Positions 1 to 7,790 of a DNA stretch of 64,000 nucleotides are shown here, in pieces. Source of the stretch: Akkermansia muciniphila (GTDB taxonomy: Bacteria > Verrucomicrobiota > Verrucomicrobiia > Limisphaerales > SXTU01); NCBI GenBank assembly GCA_945874145.1, contig CAMCFN010000010.1:1-64000 (forward strand), given 5' to 3'. The notes under the pieces were generated by a model. That model worked only from the letters and a program-made list of their open reading frames with translations, made no database searches and was not told the DNA's origin. Within the stretch, counting starts at the first letter, position 1, and each line of letters opens with the position of its first letter. The translations under genes and the position numbers were made by a program.

Positions 1-86
1 ACGGCCAGCGGGAACGAGGGCGCGGCGTGGAGGTCGAGCACCTCACCCCGCGGGTGAGCTGCGACCGGGGCGATTTGCATTGGCAT
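1..86 (-). CDS. Partial CDS running off the left edge (N-terminus MPMQIAPVAAHPRGEVLDLHAAPSFPLAV...), function unknown
   Basis: Open minus-strand frame from CAT at 84-86 (or 78-80) to base 1; too short to assign. Confidence 0.3.
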   Translation of the reverse strand, partial: MPMQIAPVAAHPRGEVLDLHAAPSFPLA

Positions 87-255
87 ACCCCATTCCAACA
101 GCCATTTGCCACCGCTGGCAACTCACCCAACTGCTTTTTCTAGGTTCAAGTAAAGCAACGCACATTTCGAGTGCGATGCCACGCAGTCGATGAGCCTCCT
201 GGTGTTTCAAGCTGAGTAGCATTTCGGATTACGCCCCAACCATCATCCCAGCGCA

Positions 256-618
256 TCAGTGCGCACGAAAAACGGCCTGCGCTGTGCAGGTCTCGGCCAC
301 GACCACTTCCGTGAGCATTGGCAAACCGGGCTTCAAGCGCTCCCAAATCCACACGGCGACATTCTCGCTGGTCGGGTTTTCGAGGCCGGGAATCTCGTTC
401 AAGTAATGGTGGTCGAGCTGCTCCCAAAGCGGTTTGAACGCGGCCTTGATGTCCGCGTAGTCCATCAGCCAGCCCAGCTTGGGATCGCACTCCCCAGCGA
501 TGACGATTTCAACCTTGAAGCTGTGCCCGTGCAGACGACGGCACTTGTGCGCCTCGGGCAGCAGCGGGAGGAGGTGGGCGGCTTCGAATTGAAAGGATTT
601 GCGGAGTTCCATCTTCAT
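256..618 (-). CDS. queD: 6-carboxy-5,6,7,8-tetrahydropterin synthase / 6-pyruvoyl-tetrahydropterin synthase family
   Basis: [10 protein letters not shown]...[13 protein letters not shown]...LDHHYLNE...[16 protein letters not shown]: typical PTPS/QueD motifs. Confidence 0.9.
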   Translation of the reverse strand: MKMELRKSFQFEAAHLLPLLPEAHKCRRLHGHSFKVEIVIAGECDPKLGWLMDYADIKAAFKPLWEQLDHHYLNEIPGLENPTSENVAVWIWERLKPGLPMLTEVVVAETCTAQAVFRAH

Positions 619-629
619 GAGTTCAGAAA

Positions 630-702
630 GTGATTAGTAATTAGTGTTTAGTGGCAGGAGCGATGACTGGTGGTTTGGACTAATCACTAAGCACTAATCA
701 CT
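630..702. repeat. Inverted-repeat dispersed element between queD and the luxC-like gene
   Basis: gtgattagtaattagtgtttagt (630-652) / actaatcactaagcactaatcact (679-702). Confidence 0.7.
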
Positions 703-708
703 TCCAGT

Positions 709-2073
709 TCATTGTTCCCAGTCAGTCCATCTCACCAAGTCACCCATCAACGGTCTTCCGTCGTGCCGCCAGGTCAGTGGCGGGTTTTGCATCTGGCCCA
801 GCGGGCATAAGCGCGACGCACCCCAGCGGGCGAATTGTTTCGCGAGGGCCTCCAGTTCGTGCTCCTGAGCGCCCAGCCCCACAGTAGAGATATGATCGCG
901 CACCGGGTCCGCCCCGCGTAGCGCCTCGGCCACATCCAGCACGGGCTTCACGTAAATGAAGCGGTTCAAGCAGGACAGCGCGAACCGCGCCTCGGCCTCA
1001 TAAATCACGGTCCACGCGGTCGAGTTCGGACTGCACCAATGGCGCGTCTGGTCCGGCGCGTGCGCGGTGCGAACCTCGTAGATGGCCCGGCGCGCGGCAA
1101 TGTGCGCGGCGGTCTCGGTGGAAATCTTGCCGCGCGGCTCGCTGGCTTCACGGCGGGCCAGTTCCTCGGCAAGCTGGCCAGCGAACTGCAAGGCCGTCCC
1201 CGTGCCGTTGTCCTCGACGTAGAACACGTGCGGCGACAAGCACCCAAGCTGATCCCAGGCGACGACATCGGCGGCGGCGGCGGCGATGAGCTTCTTCGCC
1301 CGCCAGCCCAGAAAGGCATCGCGCGTGACATAGCCGAAGCTGACTTGGTGCCCATAACCCGCGAAGCGCACACGCGGCGGCAAAGCGCGGCGAACAGCTT
1401 CCACGGCTTCATCCGTGCCGGTGGCGGTGACCGCCGCGCATTGCTCGAAGAGGGCCTGCTCCAGCGCAGCGGAACCGCCGCGCCACTCCGCCATCTCAAT
1501 GCAGGCACCCAGCTTGGGCTCGCTGCCGTAAAGCGAGTGCAGGAAGACGCGCGGGAGAAACGAGCCGCCCCGCGAGCACTTGATGAACTGCGCCGAGCGC
1601 GTGAGCAGCCCGAGCACAATGGCCATGAACGCCGCGTTGGGCACATAGCCCGCAGTAATGTGGCCAACGAGTTCCGGCCCGGTGGCCAGCGCGGTGCGCC
1701 GGGTGCGGTTGTCGCTGCTGCTGGCACAAAAAGCATCAAGCCGCTGCGTGGTGCCCAACTCCTGCGCGAGCAGGGCTTCGAGATTCTCACCCGTGAGGTG
1801 GCGGAAGAAACCATCGAGTCCGGTGGCGATGGTCTGGGTGGAGAAGCCGGTGTGGGCCGGCCCCTCAGCCAGGGCAAACTTACGGTAAGGGTAGTCGGCT
1901 TCGAGCCAGTCCTCGCCGGTGCGCACGAGTGTGCGCAGGACGCTGGGCGTATCGCGCACCGCCAGGTAGTGCGCGCGGTTGCGCTTCAGTGACAAGCACG
2001 CCTCCGTGATCATCGCCGGCGAGAGCTCGGCTTCCGGCGGCAGGTCGGCGAGGAAGTAGTTGGGAAGCGTCAT
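709..2073 (-). CDS. Acyl-CoA reductase, LuxC family
   Basis: 454 aa; VAWDQLGCLSPHVFYVED catalytic-Cys region typical of LuxC; start overlaps the stop of the upstream LDT gene. Confidence 0.8.
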   Translation of the reverse strand: MTLPNYFLADLPPEAELSPAMITEACLSLKRNRAHYLAVRDTPSVLRTLVRTGEDWLEADYPYRKFALAEGPAHTGFSTQTIATGLDGFFRHLTGENLEALLAQELGTTQRLDAFCASSSDNRTRRTALATGPELVGHITAGYVPNAAFMAIVLGLLTRSAQFIKCSRGGSFLPRVFLHSLYGSEPKLGACIEMAEWRGGSAALEQALFEQCAAVTATGTDEAVEAVRRALPPRVRFAGYGHQVSFGYVTRDAFLGWRAKKLIAAAAADVVAWDQLGCLSPHVFYVEDNGTGTALQFAGQLAEELARREASEPRGKISTETAAHIAARRAIYEVRTAHAPDQTRHWCSPNSTAWTVIYEAEARFALSCLNRFIYVKPVLDVAEALRGADPVRDHISTVGLGAQEHELEALAKQFARWGASRLCPLGQMQNPPLTWRHDGRPLMGDLVRWTDWEQ

Positions 2074-2759
2074 GGCGTCGGCACGACGGCAAGGTTGGTT
2101 TGAATCTGCGAGTAAAGCTCTGAAACCCAGGCACGCAGACGGGCGTCCTTCGGCACGGATTTGCCTCGGCGGAAATCCACAGGCGCCAGAATCACTGTGA
2201 TATTCTTCAGCCCGGTGTCAGCCGCCAGCACAAACAAATCTTCCGCCGCCTCGTCGCCCATCGCGAGACAGCCGATTGAGACGTTGCTGCCGTGGATCAT
2301 GATGTCGCCGCCGAGCTTTTCACGACCATCGAGGCGGGCTTTCGCTCGGTCGAAAGCATTTGGGTAGCCGACACGTAGTGAGAGGTGGAAGCGGCTGTTG
2401 GGGTTGAGCGACTCGACGGTATAAATGCCCTCCGGAACCTGCCGGTCGCCCTCGCGCAGCTTGGGACCTAGTTCACCGCTGGCACCCTGCACTCGGTAGT
2501 CGCGCACGAGGCGCAGTCGGCCGTCAGTGCCGGCGGCGTGGAGTTCCAGCCGACGTTCGTCCTTGATGCCGACCAGCACTAGACGGGCAGGCGGATAGAC
2601 GACGGCTGCTTTCTTGAAGTGCGGCTCCAATCGGGCTCGCGCCGCTAGGCCGTATGCTTTCAAGCGCTCTTCAACGGTCCGCTTCGTGAGCGAGGCAGCC
2701 GCGTATGCCGACAGTAGGACCAGCGCGAGGCTCCCGAAAATCAGCAGGCGTGATTTCAT
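2070..2759 (-). CDS. L,D-transpeptidase (YkuD/YafK-like) family protein
   Basis: GIYTVESLNPNSRFHLSLRVGYPN...GGDIMIHGSNVSIGCLAMGDEA: HG-(x)n-S-GC YkuD catalytic motif; N-terminal TM/signal. Confidence 0.85.
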   Translation of the reverse strand: MKSRLLIFGSLALVLLSAYAAASLTKRTVEERLKAYGLAARARLEPHFKKAAVVYPPARLVLVGIKDERRLELHAAGTDGRLRLVRDYRVQGASGELGPKLREGDRQVPEGIYTVESLNPNSRFHLSLRVGYPNAFDRAKARLDGREKLGGDIMIHGSNVSIGCLAMGDEAAEDLFVLAADTGLKNITVILAPVDFRRGKSVPKDARLRAWVSELYSQIQTNLAVVPTP

Positions 2760-4009
2760 GGCTGGTGAGAGTGTTCCCGTTTCCGGATTTCACGCAAGCA
2801 AAGCAGACCCGGCAGCGAGGCCAGCAGCAGCCCGGCCAGCAGCAGGTAGAAGCCGTGGTAACGCGCCGGCTCCGCCGCCGCCGCGCCAAGATGCTCGACC
2901 CAGCGGCCGGCAAACCAATGCGCGACGTTGCCCAGGATGCCGCCCACCGTGATGAACAGGCCAAAGACCCGCCCGCGCACGGCATCCGGCACCGACTCCA
3001 TCAACGCTGCCTCGACCATGGGGTAGCAACCCATGAAGAAGAAGCCATAGACGAGCAGCGCCGCCGTCAGCCCGCCGCGCGGGAGGTGCGGGAAGACGGC
3101 GATGACCACCGCCGCCAAGATCATCACACCCGCCGTCCAGCGCGTGCGCCCCCGATCACTGAGATGGCCGAAGAGCGGGTTGCTGATGACGCCCATCAAA
3201 AAGATGAGGCTGAGCGCCACCCCCGCCTCCTTGACCGTGAATCCGTGGGCCTTTTGCAGAAAGAGCGAGCCGAGGCTGCCCATGCTGTGCCCGGCAAAGT
3301 CGCGCAGGGCGAACGCCACGGCGGCGGCGAGGAAGATTAGCCACAGGGCGGAGGACGGAAAGAGAGGGTTTCCCGCAGATTCAAGACGACCGCAGATTTC
3401 CTTTTCCACAATCTGCGGCCGCCGTGAATCTGCGGGAGAGTTCGTTTCTCCCTCCGCCAGCCACGCGAAGGCTCCAGCGGCGAAGATGCCCAGCACGCCG
3501 AACTCCATGACCGGCGTGCGCCAGTCGCCGGATTGTGTTGCACGCCAACCAGCGTAAATCGGGCCCACGAAGAAGCCCGCGCCCGCGCCAATACCGATGA
3601 GTCCAAGCGCGCGACCTGTCGCCTCGGGATAAAGCCGGGCGACCATGGCGGTCGCCGCCGGGTGGAAACAACTTCCACCGATGGCCGCAACGACGACGCT
3701 TGCGAGCGCCGTTGCATAGTTCGGTGCCAGCGCCAGGCAGACGAAGCCGAGTGCGTTGATGAACAGGCCCCAGCCGAGCAGTTTCTTGCGGCTTACGCGA
3801 TCCGCCAGGATGCCGAGCGGATAACTCAGCCCGTAGTAAACGAGCATCATCACCGTCATCGGGAGCGTCGCCTGCTCCAGGCTGGAGAGCTTCAAGTCGC
3901 GCTGCATAGGCAGGTAGAGCGGCAGCAGCGCGACGTGATAGACATGCGTGAACGCGTGCAGGACGCCGAGAAGCCAGAGCGTGCGGACGCGATGTTGCGG
4001 GGCGTCCAT
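2756..4009 (-). CDS. MFS transporter
   Basis: 417 aa, about 12 hydrophobic segments, YPLGILADRVSRKKLLGWG MFS signature; stop overlaps the LDT start. Confidence 0.85.
   Translation of the reverse strand: MDAPQHRVRTLWLLGVLHAFTHVYHVALLPLYLPMQRDLKLSSLEQATLPMTVMMLVYYGLSYPLGILADRVSRKKLLGWGLFINALGFVCLALAPNYATALASVVVAAIGGSCFHPAATAMVARLYPEATGRALGLIGIGAGAGFFVGPIYAGWRATQSGDWRTPVMEFGVLGIFAAGAFAWLAEGETNSPADSRRPQIVEKEICGRLESAGNPLFPSSALWLIFLAAAVAFALRDFAGHSMGSLGSLFLQKAHGFTVKEAGVALSLIFLMGVISNPLFGHLSDRGRTRWTAGVMILAAVVIAVFPHLPRGGLTAALLVYGFFFMGCYPMVEAALMESVPDAVRGRVFGLFITVGGILGNVAHWFAGRWVEHLGAAAAEPARYHGFYLLLAGLLLASLPGLLCLREIRKREHSHQP
3371..3437. repeat. Inverted-repeat element inside the MFS CDS (in frame)
   Basis: tcccgcagattcaagacgaccgcagattt (3371-3399) / aatctgcggccgccgtgaatctgcggga (3410-3437). 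Confidence 0.8.
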
Positions 4010-4026
4010 GGCTCAGGTTTTCAACC

Positions 4027-4113
4027 GGGAAGGAACACGAAGGGACACGAATGAAGGGCACACGGCAGCGGCGGTGTAGGCATCCCATTCGTGTTGATTG
4101 GTGTCCATTCGTG
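4027..4113. repeat. cacgaatggacacgaat-type dispersed repeat between luxE-like and MFS genes
   Basis: gaaggaacacgaagggacacgaatgaagg and inverted attcgtgttgattggtgtccattcgtgg. Confidence 0.6.
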
Positions 4114-4119
4114 GTTGTC

Positions 4120-5295
4120 TCAGGCGGCCAGGAGCGAGCAGCCGCGCGCCTCGGTTTGCGCGGCCCGACCGAGCAGTTCGAAGCCGTCGCCGCGCCGCAC
4201 GGCCAGGTCTTCCGTTTGAATCGCCATCACCGAGCGCACATTGGCGAGGTCGAAGAGGCGGAGCAAGCCGGTCTTGCCCTCGGCGACTTCTCGGCCGGTT
4301 TCGGGCGAGACAACCAGCGCGCGGCACCACGGGGGGAAGCGAAAGGGAAGTGAGCAGTGATTAGTAATTAGTGAGTAGGCCTGGGAACTCAGCTCGCTCA
4401 TGCCGTATTCGCAAACGATGAACTCAGGCGGCACGCCAAGGCGCGATGTGAGGAGTGCGTGCAACTCCACCTTCGGCAACTCGCGCGAGCGGCCCTTGTA
4501 ACCGCCCGTTTCCATCACCCGCGAGCCGGGCGGCAGGGCGAGCGCAAGCCCGAGCCGCTCCAGCTCATCGAGCAGGTGAACGAACATGAACGCAGTGCCC
4601 AGCAGCACGACCGGCTCGCCGGCGGACTCTGCTGCGCGCAATGCGCCCAGTGCGGCAGTGGCGTCGAGTTGCCAATCCTTGCTCGCGCCCACTGTGGCGA
4701 AAAACTGCGAGCCGGATCCGCCAAACCCCGCGCTCACACACGCGAACATGTGGACCAGCGAGGAGTGCGGCGAAAGCTGCGGCGGCGGCGCGAGGCAGAG
4801 AAGCCGTGCCGGCAACTTCCAGTCGCCGCCCGGGGCGTTCCTTCCGCCGGACGCACTCGTGCAGTTGGACGCGACGGACGGCGGCTGGAAGCCGCCGGCA
4901 CGGCCGAGCACATGCCGCGCAAACCACGGCAGCAGCGAAGCTTCATAAACTGCCAGCGATTCAGCGTTATGAAAGTGGCGGCTGGGCCGGTGCTCCGTCG
5001 TTCCGCTGGAGTGGAAGACAGTGGTGCGCTCCGTCGGGGCGAGACTCGACAGTTCAAGCTCCTTGAAAGCCGTGGTGGGCATGGCGGGAATGTCCCGCCA
5101 ATCAGCGAGCGAACCGGGCGTGATCCCACGCGCGACACAAAGCCGCTGGAAGTCCGGGACGGCGGCAAACTGCAACGCGAAGAGCGACCGGGCCAACGCG
5201 CCGAACGCCTCGGTTGCGGGCACAGTTCTCCCCGCGCGTTCAATGAACGCGATCAAACAGCGCGAGTAGTCGGCGAAAGATGACGGTGTCGTCAT
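4120..5295 (-). CDS. Acyl-protein synthetase, LuxE family
   Basis: FHSSGTTEHRPSRH and EYGMSELSSQAY adenylation-type LuxE motifs. Confidence 0.8.
   Translation of the reverse strand: MTTPSSFADYSRCLIAFIERAGRTVPATEAFGALARSLFALQFAAVPDFQRLCVARGITPGSLADWRDIPAMPTTAFKELELSSLAPTERTTVFHSSGTTEHRPSRHFHNAESLAVYEASLLPWFARHVLGRAGGFQPPSVASNCTSASGGRNAPGGDWKLPARLLCLAPPPQLSPHSSLVHMFACVSAGFGGSGSQFFATVGASKDWQLDATAALGALRAAESAGEPVVLLGTAFMFVHLLDELERLGLALALPPGSRVMETGGYKGRSRELPKVELHALLTSRLGVPPEFIVCEYGMSELSSQAYSLITNHCSLPFRFPPWCRALVVSPETGREVAEGKTGLLRLFDLANVRSVMAIQTEDLAVRRGDGFELLGRAAQTEARGCSLLAA
4350..4378. repeat. attagtgattagt-type repeat inside the luxE-like CDS
   Basis: gtgagcagtgattagtaattagtgagtag; shares gtgattagtaattagtg with 630-646. 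Confidence 0.7.
4802..4905. repeat. Inverted-repeat element inside the luxE-like CDS (in frame)
   Basis: agccgtgccggcaacttccag (4802-4822) / ctggaagccgccggcacggcc (4885-4905). Confidence 0.75.
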
Positions 5296-5427
5296 GCGGT
5301 TTTAGAAGCTGGTGAGCCGCGACAGCGGGGCGGAAGTTCCCCAGTTCGGAGGCCCGTGTCGAGTGCGAACTCGCGCGGCAGGGCAGGCGGCTGAAACCAT
5401 TCCCGTGCCCGGCCCGTCTCCGATTCC

Positions 5428-6108
5428 ATGCTGCCACACAAGCTCCTCCTTCTCCTCGCCGCCTTCACTTTGGTCTCTGCCGCCTCTGCCGCCGACAAGG
5501 TGGCCGAGCTCACCACAACGATGAGCGAGCGCGGCAAACTGCTGTTCAGCGATGACTTTTCCGGGGAAGCGCCCAAGACCGAGTGGGGCCAGGTGAAAGG
5601 CAAGTGGACGCTCGCGAACGGGGCGCTGCGCGGCACGGAAGTGGAGACCGACAACCACGCCGCCGTCACGCGCAACCGGGTGACCTACCGCAACGCCGTG
5701 TTTCAATTCACCTTCAAGCTCGACGGCTGCAAGACCGCGAGCCTCTCGCTGAACAACCAGCAGGGCCACGTGGGCCGGGTGATCCTCACCGGGAAGGATT
5801 TCACCGTTCAGCGCGACAAGCCGAGCAAGAAGAGCGAAGAGAAGCCGGCCAAGCTCAGCGTGAAGGAGGTCAAACTGGCGGACGGACAGTGGCACACCTT
5901 GCTGGTCGAGGTGGTGGGCGACCGGATGCTGGCGAAGCTGGACGACAAAGTGGTGGCGTTTGGCGAGCACGCCGGACTGGACACGGAAAAGAAGGATTTC
6001 GGGTTCACGGTCTCGGGCAGCAGCCTGCTCGTGGAGAATGTGCAAGTCTGGGAGGCGGTGCCAAAGAAGAACTTCGACAAGAAGAAGCTCGTCGCAGCGC
6101 AAAACTAG
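5428..6108 (+). CDS. Secreted DUF1080-like / LamG-like (3-keto-disaccharide hydrolase-like fold) protein
   Basis: Signal peptide; LLFSDDFSGEAPKTEWGQVKGKWTLANGALRG...; DGQWHTLLVEVVGDRMLAKLDDKVV. Confidence 0.6.
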   Translation: MLPHKLLLLLAAFTLVSAASAADKVAELTTTMSERGKLLFSDDFSGEAPKTEWGQVKGKWTLANGALRGTEVETDNHAAVTRNRVTYRNAVFQFTFKLDGCKTASLSLNNQQGHVGRVILTGKDFTVQRDKPSKKSEEKPAKLSVKEVKLADGQWHTLLVEVVGDRMLAKLDDKVVAFGEHAGLDTEKKDFGFTVSGSSLLVENVQVWEAVPKKNFDKKKLVAAQN

Positions 6109-6224
6109 ACCGCAGCGGTGTCCAGATACTACACCGCAATTACCGGTCAGCCCTGGCCAAAAAAGGGGGAGCGCGATGGGTGGCGGGCAGGTTGACTGAC
6201 GCCAGCTTAACGCAATCAACATCC

Positions 6225-6566
6225 ATGAAAAAACTCCTCCTTACCGGTCTCACCATCGCAGTCGTCGCCATCGGCCTGGTGTTTAACGCCAGCGCGGAAA
6301 GCAAAGGCAAATCCCTCACCCTCTCCGGCAAGGGCTGTTGCGCGAAATGCTGCCTGAAGGAGACGGAGAGCTGCCAGAATGTCCTGACGGTGGAAAAGGA
6401 CGGCAAGAAGACGAAGTATTACCTCGTGCAGAACGACGTGAGCAAAGGCTTCCACAGCCAGATTTGCGAGACCGTGAAGGACATCACCGTCACCGGCACC
6501 TGCAAGAAGGTCGGCGACAAGCTTGAGGTGACGGCCGAGAAGATCGACCTCGCCAAGAAGAAGTGA
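6225..6566 (+). CDS. Small secreted Cys-rich protein
   Basis: MKKLLLTGLTIAVVAIGLVFNASA signal; GKGCCAKCCLKETESCQN; internal ATG of listed ORF 5583..6566. Confidence 0.75.
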   Translation: MKKLLLTGLTIAVVAIGLVFNASAESKGKSLTLSGKGCCAKCCLKETESCQNVLTVEKDGKKTKYYLVQNDVSKGFHSQICETVKDITVTGTCKKVGDKLEVTAEKIDLAKKK

Positions 6567-6624
6567 TTTTCGCGGACGGCTGGGTAATGGGTTTCCGAGC
6601 CGTTCGCGCGATGGGTAGCAGGGT

Positions 6625-6698
6625 GCAAGGCACTCCTGTAAGTCGGCGCGGTTTTCCATTCTGCCGCTGCCGATTTTCAAGGGGTGCCTTGCTTTTTT
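6625..6698 (+). terminator. Candidate rho-independent terminator with nested hairpin
   Basis: GCAAGGCACTCC ... GGGGTGCCTTGC followed by TTTTTT; lies between convergent genes ending at 6566 (+) and 6715 (-). Confidence 0.6.
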
Positions 6699-6714
6699 CC
6701 TTGGAGAACCAGCG

Positions 6715-7704
6715 CTACCTGGCCCCGCGATACAGCGGGCTGCCCGCGATGCGGGTGGGCAGGCTCAGGAGCAACCGCCCACAGGTGACATAGAGCGTGC
6801 GCCCGTCAGGACCGCCAAAGGCACAATTGGTGAGGGTGTCCTCCGGCGTTTCGACGAAGGCCACCAGCTTGCCCGCCGGCGTGAGCACATGCATGCCCGG
6901 GCGGGTGTCGAGCGTCTCGCTGGTGCCACGCGTCTTGTGCAGGCCGGCGGCCACATAGAGGTTGCCGGCCATGTCCACGCGCATGCCATCGCCACTGCGG
7001 CCCGGGTAGAAAGTATGGAGCACCCGGGGCTTGGCCACCAAACCGTCCGCCTGCAAATCATAGGCGCGGATGACGCGTGAGCGATTCGTGCGGCCATCGG
7101 ATTCGACGAGGTAGAATGTGCGGTTGTCCGGCGTCACCGCGAGGCCATTGGGCATGTCAATGGCCGGAGCCGCGAGAATCCGGGCAACCTTGCCATCCGG
7201 GTCGATGCGATAGACCGCGTTGACGTTGCCGGTGGCAGGATTGGTATTCGCCAGCCGCGAGGTGAAGTAAATGCGTTCGCGGCCATCCACGCAGACGTCA
7301 TTCGGTCCCCCGAGAGGGAAGCCGTTGAACTGGTCGCAGAGCACCGTGATCGCCCCGGTCTTGAGATCCGTGCGGGTGACGCGGCCCTGCTTGCCGTCCG
7401 CCGCCTCGCACGCGAGCAACCGACCTTGACGATCAAAGGCCAGCCCGTTCGCCCCGTTGCTGGGTTTGCGAAGGGTGGAGAGGCGTTGGGTTGCAGGCTC
7501 CCATTTGAGAATCTCCCCGGTGTTGGTGAAGAAGACGTTGCCGTCAGCATCCACTGCCGGGCCTTCGGTGAAGTTCTTCGTGCCCGGAAGGGTCGTCTCG
7601 ATCCGCACCGCGCCGAGATAACTGGCGGTGTCGAGACCGCCGTAACGATCGGCCGCCATGGCCAGTGGGGCGACAAGGAACATAGCAAGCAGCAGATGAT
7701 TCAT
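6715..7704 (-). CDS. SMP-30/gluconolactonase/LRE family protein (secreted)
   Basis: MNHLLLAMFLVAPLAMA signal; GPAVDADGNVFFTNTGEI...GPNDVCVDGRERIYFT...PNGLAVTPDNRTFYLVES. Confidence 0.85.
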   Translation of the reverse strand: MNHLLLAMFLVAPLAMAADRYGGLDTASYLGAVRIETTLPGTKNFTEGPAVDADGNVFFTNTGEILKWEPATQRLSTLRKPSNGANGLAFDRQGRLLACEAADGKQGRVTRTDLKTGAITVLCDQFNGFPLGGPNDVCVDGRERIYFTSRLANTNPATGNVNAVYRIDPDGKVARILAAPAIDMPNGLAVTPDNRTFYLVESDGRTNRSRVIRAYDLQADGLVAKPRVLHTFYPGRSGDGMRVDMAGNLYVAAGLHKTRGTSETLDTRPGMHVLTPAGKLVAFVETPEDTLTNCAFGGPDGRTLYVTCGRLLLSLPTRIAGSPLYRGAR

Positions 7705-7790
7705 GCCCACACCTGACGCTGCGGGGGGGCGCGGACTTCGCCTCTCCTCAGGCTTGGGCTTTGGCAGGATTTTGTTTAAAGTCTCTGCGC

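Noticed and set aside
709-5295. Bioluminescence (lux) operon
   Set aside because: Only LuxC- and LuxE-like genes are present; no luxA, luxB or luxD in the window.
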